DNA of 64,000 bases, taken from assembly GCA_947482665.1 (NCBI GenBank), contig CANKJK010000003.1:62001-126000 (forward strand), given 5' to 3'. Origin of the DNA: Acidobacteriota bacterium (GTDB taxonomy: Bacteria > Acidobacteriota > Vicinamibacteria > Vicinamibacterales > UBA2999). The translations under genes and the position numbers were made by a program. This document shows, piece by piece, positions 36,185-45,379 of the stretch. The notes below the pieces were generated by a model. That model was not told where the DNA came from and did no database searches. It saw only the letters and a program-made list of their open reading frames with translations. Positions within the stretch are counted from its first letter, which is position 1. Each line of letters opens with the position of its first letter.

Positions 36185-36760
36185 CTACGCCCGGCCGGCG
36201 AACTCGCCCGTCTCCGTGTGCACCTTCACCTTCTCGCCTTCCTTGATGAAGAGGGGCACGCGGATCTCGAGGCCGGTCTCAACCGTTGCCGCCTTGGTGA
36301 CACCGCCACTCGCGGTATCGCCACGCACACCGGGCTCGGTCTGGGTCACCGTCAATTCAACGAGCGACGGCAGCTGGATGCCGATGGGATTGCCGTTGAA
36401 CTTCTGCACCTGCACCAGCAGGTTGTCGGCGAGGTAGCCGCTCTGTTCGCCGAGGATGTCGCTGCTCAGCGTGAGCGTTTCGAAGGACCCCTGGTCCATG
36501 AAGTTGTAGCCATCCCCATCGGCATAGAGGAATGCGGCCTCCACCATCACGAGGTCCGGTTCCTTGAACTTGTCGCCGGCCTTGAAGGTCTTGTCGAATA
36601 CGGCCCGGGTCAGCAGGTTCCGCATCTTGAGGCGGACGAGCGTCTGGCCGCCACGCGCGGTTGGCTTCGAAATCTCCTGCTCGAGACACACATACGGCGT
36701 GTCGTCCATCTCGAAGAACGTCTTGCGCTTCACGTCGATTGCTTCAATCAGCGATGCCAT
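36185..36760 (-). CDS. Elongation factor P-like protein (EfpL/YeiP-type loop)
   Basis: This 191-residue three-domain EF-P fold protein should enter the ribosomal E site and relieve stalling at proline-rich stretches. The tip loop of domain I reads KPTARGG (Arg36) where classical EF-P has a PGKG lysine that is modified. The TARG sequence and the C-terminal GRA resemble the YeiP/EfpL branch. A GGAGA ribosome-binding site precedes the ATG. It lies 24 nt after an ABC-F gene on the same strand, so both may act on translation. No classical efp or modification enzyme is in the window. Confidence 0.85.
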   Translation of the reverse strand: MASLIEAIDVKRKTFFEMDDTPYVCLEQEISKPTARGGQTLVRLKMRNLLTRAVFDKTFKAGDKFKEPDLVMVEAAFLYADGDGYNFMDQGSFETLTLSSDILGEQSGYLADNLLVQVQKFNGNPIGIQLPSLVELTVTQTEPGVRGDTASGGVTKAATVETGLEIRVPLFIKEGEKVKVHTETGEFAGRA

Positions 36761-36784
36761 GTGTCGTCTCTCCGGAACCGATGC

Positions 36785-38389
36785 CTATTGGCCGTGCTCG
36801 GCCACGAACTCCTCGTGCGGACCCTTGAAGTCGCGCACGGCCCCGCTGCCGTCCAGGTGCCACACGCGCGTGCCCACTTCTTCCAGCAGGTCCTGGTCAT
36901 GCGTCACCAGGAACACCGTGCCCTCGTACTTCTGCAGCGCGATGTTCAAGGCGTTAATCGACTCGAGGTCGAGGTGGTTCGTGGGCTCATCGAGCACGAG
37001 GACATTGGGCTTGAGCAACATGATGCGGCAGAAGAGCAGCCGCGCCGTTTCGCCACCCGAGAGCGCCTCGGTCGGCTTGTAGCCTTCCTCACCCTTGAAG
37101 AGCATTTGGCCCAGCAGGCCGTGGATATCCTGGCGCCCGGCCTCGGGATCGAACTGGTGCAGCCACTCGACGGCCTGCATCCCTTTGCTGATGATGCCGG
37201 TCGCATCCTGCGGGAAGTAGCCGACCGACACCTCGTGACCCCAGCGAAGCGTGCCGGCATCGCGGTCGCCCGGCGTCTGATCGCAGTCCGGCCCGTCCGC
37301 GAGGATGGCCTTGAGCAGCGTGCTCTTGCCCACGCCGTTCCTGCCCACGATCACGATACGGTCTCCGCGATTGACGATCGAGTCGAACGGCTTGAGCACC
37401 TGGTGATCGCCGTAGCCCTTCGCCAGGCCCTTGAACTCGACGGCCATCTTGCCCGACGGCCGCTTCTGGTTGAAGCGGATGTAGGGGCGCTCGATGTTCG
37501 ACCGGGCGAGGGCTGTGGTCTCGAGCCGCTCTACTTCCTTGCGGCGTGAGGACACCTGGCTGGCGCGCGTGCCGGCGCTGAACCGCGCAATGAAGTCCTG
37601 CAACTGCGCGATCTTCTTTTCGCGCTGCGCGTTCTCGGACTCGATGCGCGACCGCACCTGCGTCTTGGCGAGCACCATCTCGTCGTAGCCGCCGGTGTAG
37701 GTGATGATCGTCTGGTAATCGATGTCAGCGGTGTGCGTGCAGACGTTGTTGAGGAAGTGTCGGTCGTGCGAGATGACGATGAGCGCCCCCTCGTAGCGGT
37801 TCAGGAAATCCTCGAGCCAGTGGATCGAGTCGAGGTCCAGGTGGTTCGTCGGCTCGTCCAGGAGCAGAGCCGTGGGGTTGCCGAAGAGCGCCTGCGCGAG
37901 CAGCACCCGCACCTTCTGGCCGCCCTGCAGCTCGCCCATCGTGCGCTCGTGCAGCGCATCCGGAATGTCGAGACCCTGCAGCAGCACCGCGGCGTCGCTT
38001 TCGGCTGAATAGCCGTCTTCCTCACCAACCACGCCTTCCAGTTCGCCCAGGCGCATGCCGTCAGCGTCCGTCATGTCCGCCTTCTCGTAGAGCGCGTCGC
38101 GCTCCTGGAGGGCGTCCCACAGGCGCTTGTTGCCCATGATCACCGTATCGACCACGCGGAAGGCGTCAAACGCAAACTGGTCCTGCCGCAGCACGCCGAA
38201 CTTCTTCGGGCGGACGACGCTCCCCTTCTGCGGATCCAGCTCCCCGGTCAGGAGCTTCATGAAGGTGGATTTGCCGGCCCCGTTGGGTCCGGTGAGGCCG
38301 TATCGGCGGGCTGAAGTAAACGTCGCGGTGACTTCGTCGAAGAGCACCTTCGACCCGTACCGCATGGACACGCTGCTGACGGAAATCAT
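36785..38389 (-). CDS. ABC-F ATPase, YbiT-like
   Basis: The 534-residue soluble protein has two ABC domains and no membrane part. Walker A motifs are GPNGAGKST and GRNGVGKST; signatures are LQGGQKVR and LSGGETAR; each half has a DEPTNHLDL Walker B. A charged linker of ~80 residues (P-site tRNA-interaction motif) joins them. ABC-F proteins act on the ribosome. The sequence order and length fit YbiT better than EttA or Uup. It is upstream of the EF-P-like gene. Confidence 0.9.
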   Translation of the reverse strand: MISVSSVSMRYGSKVLFDEVTATFTSARRYGLTGPNGAGKSTFMKLLTGELDPQKGSVVRPKKFGVLRQDQFAFDAFRVVDTVIMGNKRLWDALQERDALYEKADMTDADGMRLGELEGVVGEEDGYSAESDAAVLLQGLDIPDALHERTMGELQGGQKVRVLLAQALFGNPTALLLDEPTNHLDLDSIHWLEDFLNRYEGALIVISHDRHFLNNVCTHTADIDYQTIITYTGGYDEMVLAKTQVRSRIESENAQREKKIAQLQDFIARFSAGTRASQVSSRRKEVERLETTALARSNIERPYIRFNQKRPSGKMAVEFKGLAKGYGDHQVLKPFDSIVNRGDRIVIVGRNGVGKSTLLKAILADGPDCDQTPGDRDAGTLRWGHEVSVGYFPQDATGIISKGMQAVEWLHQFDPEAGRQDIHGLLGQMLFKGEEGYKPTEALSGGETARLLFCRIMLLKPNVLVLDEPTNHLDLESINALNIALQKYEGTVFLVTHDQDLLEEVGTRVWHLDGSGAVRDFKGPHEEFVAEHGQ

Positions 38390-38434
38390 GCTGATGGCTT
38401 TCTGCCGGGGCCGGAAGGCGCCGGGGAACCTCTA

Positions 38435-38440
38435 ATTGTA
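38435..38440 (-). promoter_or_regulatory. -10 element of the ABC-F / EF-P-like operon
   Basis: TACAAT on the minus strand in the 115-nt divergent gap would leave a leader of about 40 nt before the ATG at 38389. Confidence 0.4.
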
Positions 38441-38490
38441 GACCGGCCGCCCGCAGACCTGGCGAAACCGGTAGGCAGACGGTCCCTGTG

Positions 38491-38496
38491 TAGACT
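38491..38496 (+). promoter_or_regulatory. -10-like element of the SGNH hydrolase gene
   Basis: TAGACT, preceded by GTG, ends 8 nt before the ATG at 38505. No Shine-Dalgarno is seen. Confidence 0.38.
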
Positions 38497-38504
38497 GGGC
38501 CCTG

Positions 38505-39617
38505 ATGCGTCAGGTCTACCGCGGTGCAGCAGCGCTGCTCCTGAATACGACGGTCGCCCTTCTGCTGGTCGAGGGCCTGGCTGCCGGGGTCCTGGCCATC
38601 GACCATGGGGTGCGCCGCCCTACCGTCGCCGAGGCGTTCTACGCCACCCAGCCCTGGGGAGCGGCCTACGTGCAGGAGTCCCGGTATCTGGCGGAGCAGG
38701 CGGCGCCACACGTGGGCTGGCAGCTCGCCCCCCTGACGGGGCGCTACATCAACGTCGAAACGTCTGGCTTGCGGGCGACGCCTGGCGCGCGCTGCGAGAA
38801 GGGCGCCTTCACCGTCTTCGTCCTGGGCGGATCGGCCGTGATGGGCGAGGGGGTCCCTGATGAATTCACCGTCCCGGCAGTCTTGCAACGCGCGATCGCG
38901 GCGCGGACGTCCCGCCCGGTGTGCGTGAGGAACCTGGGCTCACCTGCCTGGGTTTCGACGCAGAGCGTCATCTCCCTGCTGAGGCGGCTGCAGGCCGGTG
39001 ACCGGCCTGACCTCGTCATTGTTCACGACGGGTACAACGATGCGGTCACCGCCGGCGAGGGACTTCCAGCCGGTGACAGCTTGCCGGTCGTCGTGTCCGA
39101 AGCGCCCAGTGATATGGACCGCATCGGCGCCAGTTTCCTGCGGCTGGTGCAAGCCACCCATCTCTACGCGATTGTGCAGCGCGCCACGCAGAAGGCGCAG
39201 GCGCTCTTCAGTGCTGGCACCAGCGGCCCGGACGCGCCGGTCGACCTGGCTGCAGCCACGCGCGCCTATGAGACAAACGCCGACACGATCCGTGCGCTCG
39301 GGGAACGCTTCGGCTTCCGGTATGCGTTCTTCTGGCAGCCGACACTCTGGGTGAAGGCCGGCACGCTCACACCGGAAGAGGAGCGCGCGCGGAAGGAAGC
39401 GTCGGCCAAGCCAGTCAATGTCGAGGCCGTGCGGACGATGTATGCCCGGATGCGGGAGGAAGTCGCGCGACACGACCGGCAGTTCTACCTCGGAGACCTC
39501 TTTGATGGTGTCCCCGGCGTGTTCTACCTGGACGAGGCGCATCTGACGCCAGACGGGAACGCCCGCGTCGCCGCGCGGATCATCGATGCGGTGGCCGGAG
39601 ACCTCCCGGGACGCTGA
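38505..39617 (+). CDS. Membrane-anchored SGNH/GDSL hydrolase
   Basis: The 370-residue protein has an N-terminal hydrophobic segment (about 8-32) that anchors or exports it. SGNH blocks are present: GGSAVMGEG with nucleophile Ser110, a HDGYND block with Asn178, and the catalytic Asp343-x-x-His346 in DEAHLTPDGN. It is likely an esterase or O-acetyl hydrolase/transferase acting in the periplasm on glycans or lipids; no specific substrate is evident. Single-gene unit, divergent from the ABC-F gene and convergent with uup. Confidence 0.83.
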   Translation: MRQVYRGAAALLLNTTVALLLVEGLAAGVLAIDHGVRRPTVAEAFYATQPWGAAYVQESRYLAEQAAPHVGWQLAPLTGRYINVETSGLRATPGARCEKGAFTVFVLGGSAVMGEGVPDEFTVPAVLQRAIAARTSRPVCVRNLGSPAWVSTQSVISLLRRLQAGDRPDLVIVHDGYNDAVTAGEGLPAGDSLPVVVSEAPSDMDRIGASFLRLVQATHLYAIVQRATQKAQALFSAGTSGPDAPVDLAAATRAYETNADTIRALGERFGFRYAFFWQPTLWVKAGTLTPEEERARKEASAKPVNVEAVRTMYARMREEVARHDRQFYLGDLFDGVPGVFYLDEAHLTPDGNARVAARIIDAVAGDLPGR

Positions 39618-39630
39618 GGCCCAGACCGCG

Positions 39631-41448
39631 TCAGGCCCGCATCGACTCCAGTTCGTCCCAGCGGGCATAGGCGTCGAGCAGCTCTGCCTGAAGCGTCTCG
39701 ACACGGGCCAGCGCCAGATGAATCGCCTCGGTGGATTCCGAGTAGAAGGCGGGCGCGATGACACGCGCATTCAGGGTCTGCTGTTCGGCCTCAAGGGCCG
39801 CGATGCGGCCCGGCAGCGCGTCGAGTTCGCGCTGATCCTTGTAGGACAGCTTCTTCTTCGGCGCGGCAGGAGGGGCGGGTGCCGGGGTCGCCGAGGGCGG
39901 TGCGGCCTTCGACGACGCGGACTTGCCGGCTTTCCGTGAGCCAGCCCCGGGGGCGTGCCGCTGGCGCAGCCAGTCCTCGTAGCCGCCGACGAATTCCTCG
40001 ACGCTGCCATCGCCGTTACAGACCAGCGTGCTGGTGACGACGTGGTCGATGAAGGCGCGGTCGTGGCTGACGAGCAGGAGCGTGCCGGGCCATTCCGCCA
40101 GCATCGCCTCCAGCAATTCGAGCGTCTCGATATCGAGGTCGTTGGTGGGCTCGTCGAGCACCAGCACGTTCGCGGGCCTCGTGAAGAGCCGGGCCAGGAG
40201 CAACCGGTTGCGTTCACCGCCCGAGAGGGCCTTCACGGGCGACTGCGCCCGCTCCGGCGGGAAGAGGAAGTCCTGCAGGTACCCGTGCACGTGGCGTTCA
40301 CGGCCACCGATCGTCACCGTGGTCTGGCCGTCCGCGACGGTGTCGACCACGGTCCGTTCAGGGTCGAGCTGCTCCCGCTGCTGGTCGAAGTAGGCGAGCG
40401 CCACGTTCGAACCGGTGCGCACCTCGCCGGCGTCCGGAGCGAGCTCGCCAATGAGCATGCGCAGCAGCGTCGTCTTGCCTGCTCCGTTTGCGCCGATGAT
40501 GCCGACGCGGTCGCCACGCTGGATGCGGCCTGAGAAGCCCGAGATGACCGGGCGGCCGTCATAGATCTTCGAGACGTCCTCGGCCTCGAACACCATGTGG
40601 CCCGACCGGTCGGCGGTCTCGACACTGAGCGACACCGAGCCGATCCGCTCGCGCCGGCGTGCCCGCTCGGCGCGCATCTCGAGCAGCGCCTTGACGCGGC
40701 CTTCATTCCGGGTGCGCCGGGCCTTGACGCCCTGCCGCAGCCACGCCTCTTCCTCGGCCAGCCTCTTGTCGAACTTGCCCTGCCGCGTGGACTCCGCCTC
40801 CAGCCATTCTTCCTTGCGCCGCAGATAGGTGGCGTAGTCACCAGGCCAGCTGGTGAGGTGGCCGCGGTCCAGCTCGACGATGCGCGTCGCCACGCGCTGC
40901 AGAAACACGCGGTCGTGGGTGACGAAGAGGACCGCTCCGCGGTAATCGCCGAGGAAGGTTTCGAGCCACGTCATGGACTCGATGTCGAGGTGGTTCGTGG
41001 GCTCGTCGAGCAGGAGCAGCTCGGGCTCCCCCACCAGCGCCCTGCCGAGCAGCACGCGCCGGCGCCACCCGCCGGAGAGGGTGCTCGCACGGGCGTCCGC
41101 CGGCAGGTGCAGCCGCGAGACCACCATCTCGACGCGCTGATCGCGCATCCACGGCTCCTCGTCGTGGCGCAGCACCAGGCCATCGGCGACGACCTCGAAG
41201 ACCGTCCGTTCGTCACGCAGGATCGCATCCTGCTGAAGCCGGCCAATGCGCAGGCCAGGCTCGCGCCAGACCGTACCGGCATCGGCCTCGGCTTCCCCGC
41301 TCACGACCTGCAGCAGCGTGGACTTGCCCGCGCCGTTCCGGCCGATGATGCACACCCGCTCCCCGGTCTCAATCTGCAGGAAGGCGTCGTCGAGGAGCGG
41401 AACATGCCCGTAGGCGTGGGTAACGTGGTCGAGAGTCAGCAGTGGCAT
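39631..41448 (-). CDS. uup: ABC-F ATPase Uup
   Basis: The 605-residue protein has two ABC domains (Walker A GRNGAGKST and GANGAGKTT; signatures LSGGWRRR and LSGGERNR). A Pro/Ala/Lys-rich linker leads to a C-terminal coiled coil (KLSYKDQRELDALPGRIAAL onward), the hallmark of Uup. Uup works at the ribosome and influences precise excision of transposons. It starts 3 nt after the recQ stop, so the pair is an operon; both have links to genome stability. Confidence 0.9.
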   Translation of the reverse strand: MPLLTLDHVTHAYGHVPLLDDAFLQIETGERVCIIGRNGAGKSTLLQVVSGEAEADAGTVWREPGLRIGRLQQDAILRDERTVFEVVADGLVLRHDEEPWMRDQRVEMVVSRLHLPADARASTLSGGWRRRVLLGRALVGEPELLLLDEPTNHLDIESMTWLETFLGDYRGAVLFVTHDRVFLQRVATRIVELDRGHLTSWPGDYATYLRRKEEWLEAESTRQGKFDKRLAEEEAWLRQGVKARRTRNEGRVKALLEMRAERARRRERIGSVSLSVETADRSGHMVFEAEDVSKIYDGRPVISGFSGRIQRGDRVGIIGANGAGKTTLLRMLIGELAPDAGEVRTGSNVALAYFDQQREQLDPERTVVDTVADGQTTVTIGGRERHVHGYLQDFLFPPERAQSPVKALSGGERNRLLLARLFTRPANVLVLDEPTNDLDIETLELLEAMLAEWPGTLLLVSHDRAFIDHVVTSTLVCNGDGSVEEFVGGYEDWLRQRHAPGAGSRKAGKSASSKAAPPSATPAPAPPAAPKKKLSYKDQRELDALPGRIAALEAEQQTLNARVIAPAFYSESTEAIHLALARVETLQAELLDAYARWDELESMRA

Positions 41449-41451
41449 AGG

Positions 41452-43275
41452 TCAGAAAGTGTGGGCGCGGATTGCATCAAGGAACTCTTCACCCAGATCC
41501 TCGGCCTTGCGTGCGCCGACGCCGCGAACGTCGAGCAGCGCTGCCGCCGTGGTGGGCTTGACGCGCGCCATGTCGCGCAGGGCGGCGTCGTGAAAGATGA
41601 CATAGGGCGGCACGCCGCGGGTGCGCGCAATGCGCAGACGGACCTCGCGCAGACGGTCGAAGAGCGTCCGGTCCACGTCCTGCCACGATTCGGCCTCAGC
41701 CGTGGAGCGCGTCCTGGTGCCGTCGCGCCTGGGCGGCTTCTGCCGCGCCAGTACGAGGTCCGGGCACGCGGCCGGGTCCTTGAGCAGCGCCGAACCGAGG
41801 GGCGTGAGTGCGAGCACCGGATAGGCGTCGCCCGTCTGGCGCAGGAGCCCCAGAGCCGAAAGCTGTTCGATGTAGCCGCGCACCTCCGCGATGGACGTGC
41901 CCGAGAGGAGGCCGAACGTGCTGAGCTCGGCGTGGCCGCGCGTGACCACCGCCTCGCTGGACTGTCCGCGGAGCACCGCCGTGATGTGCGCCGCGCCGAA
42001 TCGCTGCCCCACGCGGGCCACGCACGAGAGGATCTTGCGGGCCACGGTGACAGGCTCGGGCACCGATTCCAGCTCGCCCAGGCACACATCGCAGGCACCG
42101 CAGTCGGTCTTGCCCCAGCGGTCGCCGAAGTACTCGCTCAAATGGCGGTGCCGGCAGCTCGTGCCGCCCGCGTAGCGCTCCATCTGCTGCAGGAGCGTCT
42201 TCGAGGCGTCCGTAAACTCGCCGTTGCGTTCGAGCATCACGCGCCAGCGCATGAAGTCGGCCGCCGAGGAGATGAGGAGGCACTCTGCCTCGAGACCGTC
42301 GCGACCGGCACGGCCGGATTCCTGCTGATAGTGCTCGACGGACCGCGGCGCGCCCACATGCACGACGAAGCGCACATCCGACCGGTCGATGCCCATGCCG
42401 AAGGCGACGGTGGCGACCACCAGCTCCACGCGCTCGTCGAGGAACGCATCCTGGTTGCGGTGGCGCTCCTCGTCCGAGAGGCCCGCGTGATACGGCAACG
42501 CCGGGTGGCCGTTCTCGGTGAGCCAGTCCGCGAGGGCATCCACTTCCTTGCGCGAGGTGCAGTAGATGATGCCCGCCTCGCGCGGATGGCGCTCCAACAC
42601 CGCGAGGAGCTGCTTCTTCAGCACGTCGCGCGGGAGCACGCGGTAGACGAGGTTGGGCCGGTCGAAGCCGCCCACCAGCTCCACCGGGTCCTCGAGGGCG
42701 AGCTGCGTCGTGATGTCGCGCCGGACGCGGGCCGTGGCCGTGGCGGTAAACGCGTGGAGGCTGGCGCCCGGAAAGAGCTGCTTGAGCGAGGCCAGCTGGC
42801 GGTATTCCGGCCGGAAGTCATGTCCCCACTGGCTGATGCAGTGGGCTTCGTCGATGGCCACGAAGCTGACGCCACAGCCAGCGAGCATGGTGCAGAAGGA
42901 CTGGCCGCCCTCGCCAACCAGCCGCTCGGGCGACACGTAGAGCAGCCGGAACTCGCGCCGGCGCAGGCCGCTCATCACACGCGACTTCGCCTCGCCCGAG
43001 AGCGAGCTGTTGAAGAGCGCTGCGGGAACGCCATTGCCGAGCAGTGTGTCGACCTGGTCCTTCATCAGCGAGATGAGGGGCGAGACAACGACGGCCAACC
43101 CATCGCGGACCAGCGCCGGCGCCTGGAAGCACAGGGATTTGCCGCCGCCGGTCGGCAGCACCACAACCGAATCGCGCCCGGCCACGACGGCATCCATGGC
43201 CTCGCGCTGGAGCGGACGGAAGGAGGAATAGCCCCAGTACTGATGGAGCACCTGGGACAGGCGATCGGCGGGCAT
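41452..43275 (-). CDS. recQ: ATP-dependent DNA helicase RecQ
   Basis: This 3'-5' DNA helicase for repair of stalled forks and recombination intermediates has 607 residues. It has helicase motifs I (LPTGGGKS) and II (AIDEAHCISQWGHDFRPEY), motif VI (QQESGRAGRDG), the zinc-binding RQC cysteines (CRHRHLSEYFG ... CGACDVC), a winged helix and an HRDC domain at the C-terminus. ATG 43275 is preferred to GTG 43296 because a TACAGT -10 at 43295-43300 overlaps the latter. Confidence 0.93.
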   Translation of the reverse strand: MPADRLSQVLHQYWGYSSFRPLQREAMDAVVAGRDSVVVLPTGGGKSLCFQAPALVRDGLAVVVSPLISLMKDQVDTLLGNGVPAALFNSSLSGEAKSRVMSGLRRREFRLLYVSPERLVGEGGQSFCTMLAGCGVSFVAIDEAHCISQWGHDFRPEYRQLASLKQLFPGASLHAFTATATARVRRDITTQLALEDPVELVGGFDRPNLVYRVLPRDVLKKQLLAVLERHPREAGIIYCTSRKEVDALADWLTENGHPALPYHAGLSDEERHRNQDAFLDERVELVVATVAFGMGIDRSDVRFVVHVGAPRSVEHYQQESGRAGRDGLEAECLLISSAADFMRWRVMLERNGEFTDASKTLLQQMERYAGGTSCRHRHLSEYFGDRWGKTDCGACDVCLGELESVPEPVTVARKILSCVARVGQRFGAAHITAVLRGQSSEAVVTRGHAELSTFGLLSGTSIAEVRGYIEQLSALGLLRQTGDAYPVLALTPLGSALLKDPAACPDLVLARQKPPRRDGTRTRSTAEAESWQDVDRTLFDRLREVRLRIARTRGVPPYVIFHDAALRDMARVKPTTAAALLDVRGVGARKAEDLGEEFLDAIRAHTF

Positions 43276-43294
43276 GTCGGGAGACGGAGGATTC

Positions 43295-43300
43295 ACTGTA
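43295..43300 (-). promoter_or_regulatory. -10 element of recQ-uup
   Basis: TACAGT on the minus strand lies 19 nt before the ATG at 43275 and supports that start. Confidence 0.35.
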
Positions 43301-43313
43301 CCACCGGCGTTGC

Positions 43314-43319
43314 TAAGCT
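43314..43319 (+). promoter_or_regulatory. Possible -10 element of apbE
   Basis: TAAGCT ends 6 nt before GTG 43326 and 9 nt before ATG 43329. The match to a -10 box is weak, but the position follows the pattern seen at other genes in the window. Confidence 0.3.
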
Positions 43320-43328
43320 ACGGGCGTG

Positions 43329-44396
43329 ATGCGTGCCCTCTGCTGCTCTGTGCTGGTGCTGCCCCTGCTGGGGAGCGCCTGCACCAACGCGCACAGCCCG
43401 GCCCCGGCCGAGGCGGACCGCACAGAGGCCCCCTCTGCCCCGGCTGTCGAACGCACGCACGAGACGATGGGGACGCTCCTGCGTGTGACGGTCTCGACAG
43501 CGGAGACGGCAGCCGCCGAGCAGGCCTGCCGGGAGGTGTTTGCCGAGTTTGACCGGCTCGACGCCCTGTTGAGCGTGTGGAAGCCGGACAGCGAGGTGCT
43601 TCGGCTGAACGCCGCCGCCGGGAGCCACCCGGTGCCTGTGAGCGCCGAGACTCGGGAGGTGCTCCGCATCGCGCGCCAGGTCAGTGAGTGGACCGGCGGG
43701 GCCTTCGACGTCACCTTTGGGGCTCTTTCCGGTCTCTGGAAGTTCGACGCGCAGGACAAGGACGGCACGGTGCCCGATCCCGCGCGCGTGAAGGCGGCCC
43801 TGGCGCTGGTCGACTACCGGGCGCTCACCATCGACGATGGCGCGGGCACGGCCTTCCTTGCCCGCGCGGGCATGCGAGTGCACCTGGGCGGCATCGGCAA
43901 GGGCTATGCGGTGGACCGTGCCGTCGCCATCCTCAAGAGCCACGGCCTCAGGGACTTCATCATTCAGGCCGGCGGCGATCTCTACGTCGGTGGCATGAAG
44001 GACGGCCGGCCATGGCGGCTCGGCATCCGCGATCCTCGCGGGCCGGTTGAGCGCAGTTTCGCCAAGGTGGAACTGACCGACGGCACATTCAGCACGTCAG
44101 GCGACTACGAACGCTTCTTTCTGAAGGACGGCCGGCGGTATCACCACATCATCGACCTCACGACCGGCGAGCCCGCGCGCCTCTCGCGGAGCGTGACGCT
44201 CGTGACGAACAAGGCGGTCATCGCCGATGCGCTCGCCAAAGGGGTCTTCATCCTCGGGCCGGTGCGCGGCCTCGCGCTCGTGGAGCGGATTCCGGATGTG
44301 GAAGCCGTGATCGTGGGTGCCGGCAACGAGGTCGTCGTGTCGTCGGGCCTGAAGGGCAGGGTCACGATGCTGGCGCGCCCGACCGACGCGCCCTAG
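43329..44396 (+). CDS. apbE: FAD:protein FMN transferase ApbE
   Basis: This 355-residue lipoprotein (lipobox LLGSAC, Cys18) transfers FMN from FAD to a threonine in exported flavoproteins. Family landmarks are the HETMGT start of the fold, FDVTFGALSGLW, the nucleotide-binding HLGGIGKGYAVDRAV, QAGGDLYVGG, and the metal-binding region FSTSGDYERFF with HHIIDLTTGEPA. The FMN-binding proteins encoded at 46495-47590 carry the threonine motif it would modify. A GTG directly precedes the ATG (43326). Its stop overlaps the convergent DUF3303 gene by 4 nt. Confidence 0.92.
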   Translation: MRALCCSVLVLPLLGSACTNAHSPAPAEADRTEAPSAPAVERTHETMGTLLRVTVSTAETAAAEQACREVFAEFDRLDALLSVWKPDSEVLRLNAAAGSHPVPVSAETREVLRIARQVSEWTGGAFDVTFGALSGLWKFDAQDKDGTVPDPARVKAALALVDYRALTIDDGAGTAFLARAGMRVHLGGIGKGYAVDRAVAILKSHGLRDFIIQAGGDLYVGGMKDGRPWRLGIRDPRGPVERSFAKVELTDGTFSTSGDYERFFLKDGRRYHHIIDLTTGEPARLSRSVTLVTNKAVIADALAKGVFILGPVRGLALVERIPDVEAVIVGAGNEVVVSSGLKGRVTMLARPTDAP

Positions 44397-44662
44397 GGCG
44401 ACGGTACTCGCGCGGCCGCCTCCGGTGAGGTGATGACCGGGATCACTTCGAACTCCACGAGGTCACTCCAGGCTGCCATCCACTCATCAAGGAGCGCACG
44501 GCTCGGACTCTCCATGACCTGGTAACAGCGCGTGAGATCAGCCGTCACCCAGCTGTTGACGTAGTTCACGCCGTCCGGTGCGAGGCGGCCACGCGTGCGG
44601 AACCGCGCGTAGACCGGTTCAGCGTTCCCGCCGCGGAAGGACTCGATCACCATGAAGAGCAT
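44393..44662 (-). CDS. DUF3303 family protein
   Basis: The 89-residue protein starts MLFMVIESF and contains YVNSWVTADLTRCYQVME, which resembles DUF3303, a small ferredoxin-like-fold family of unknown function. No signal or membrane segment is present. It lies 46 nt downstream of the DinB-like gene on the same strand. A GAGG sequence precedes the start. Confidence 0.7.
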   Translation of the reverse strand: MLFMVIESFRGGNAEPVYARFRTRGRLAPDGVNYVNSWVTADLTRCYQVMESPSRALLDEWMAAWSDLVEFEVIPVITSPEAAARVPSP

Positions 44663-44708
44663 GTGAACCTCGACAGCGACGTAACGGCCCGTGAGTCGGC
44701 GAGGCCGG

Positions 44709-45236
44709 TCAGGCGGGCCCGATGATTCGCAGGTAGTTCCGCCATGGGCCGACCGCCTCCGTGTACTGCCGGCCCATCACGCGCGCGACCTGAACCACGT
44801 GGTCAAGGTCGTGGGCGACCCACGTCGCCAGATGCTGGGCAAGCGTGACGCGCCCGAACTCGGGATGCCGGCCCGGGCGATCCAGATCCGCCGCCGTCAG
44901 GTTCAACGCTTCGAGGCGGCGCAGGCTCTCGACCCGCAGCTCAGCGAAGGTATCGAGCAAGGCCGGGAGACCCTGACCGCTGGACGCTTCGAGCTGCGCG
45001 AAGCGATCAAAGACAGGAAAAGGTATCGCCTCCCCATGCCGCAGGAGGTGTTCGGCGCGAGGCATCCAGTCCGTTCGCTCGCCATGAATGAGGTGGCCGA
45101 CCACGTCGTACGGACTCCAGGTATCCGGCCCTTCATTGCGCGAGACCCAGTCAGAGGGCAGATTCCGGAGCAGCGCATCCAGGACAGCCGGAGTGCGCGT
45201 CAGGACTGGAAGCGCCGTGCGGAGTTCGAAATCCAT
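44709..45236 (-). CDS. DinB-family putative metal-dependent protein
   Basis: This 175-residue four-helix-bundle protein has the three histidines of the DinB/YfiT metal site, in VGHLIHGE and VAHDLDHVVQ. Relatives include thiol transferases (mycothiol or bacillithiol dependent), but no specific activity can be assigned. The start at 45236 was chosen because the longer frame (to 45503) is Arg/Pro-rich and overlaps the Fe-S gene end. TACCCT ends 10 nt before this ATG. Confidence 0.8.
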   Translation of the reverse strand: MDFELRTALPVLTRTPAVLDALLRNLPSDWVSRNEGPDTWSPYDVVGHLIHGERTDWMPRAEHLLRHGEAIPFPVFDRFAQLEASSGQGLPALLDTFAELRVESLRRLEALNLTAADLDRPGRHPEFGRVTLAQHLATWVAHDLDHVVQVARVMGRQYTEAVGPWRNYLRIIGPA

Positions 45237-45379
45237 GTTGGCCCACAGGGTACTTCGCCGCGGGGTCGACGCATGCCCTCGACATGGTGGGCTCGCGCTC
45301 GCTGGAGCGCCCTCGGGGCCTCGGGCTGGCGAGGGCTCCCGCCAGGCCTGACGGCTCGGCCAGGGCGGCCGTGCCGCGC

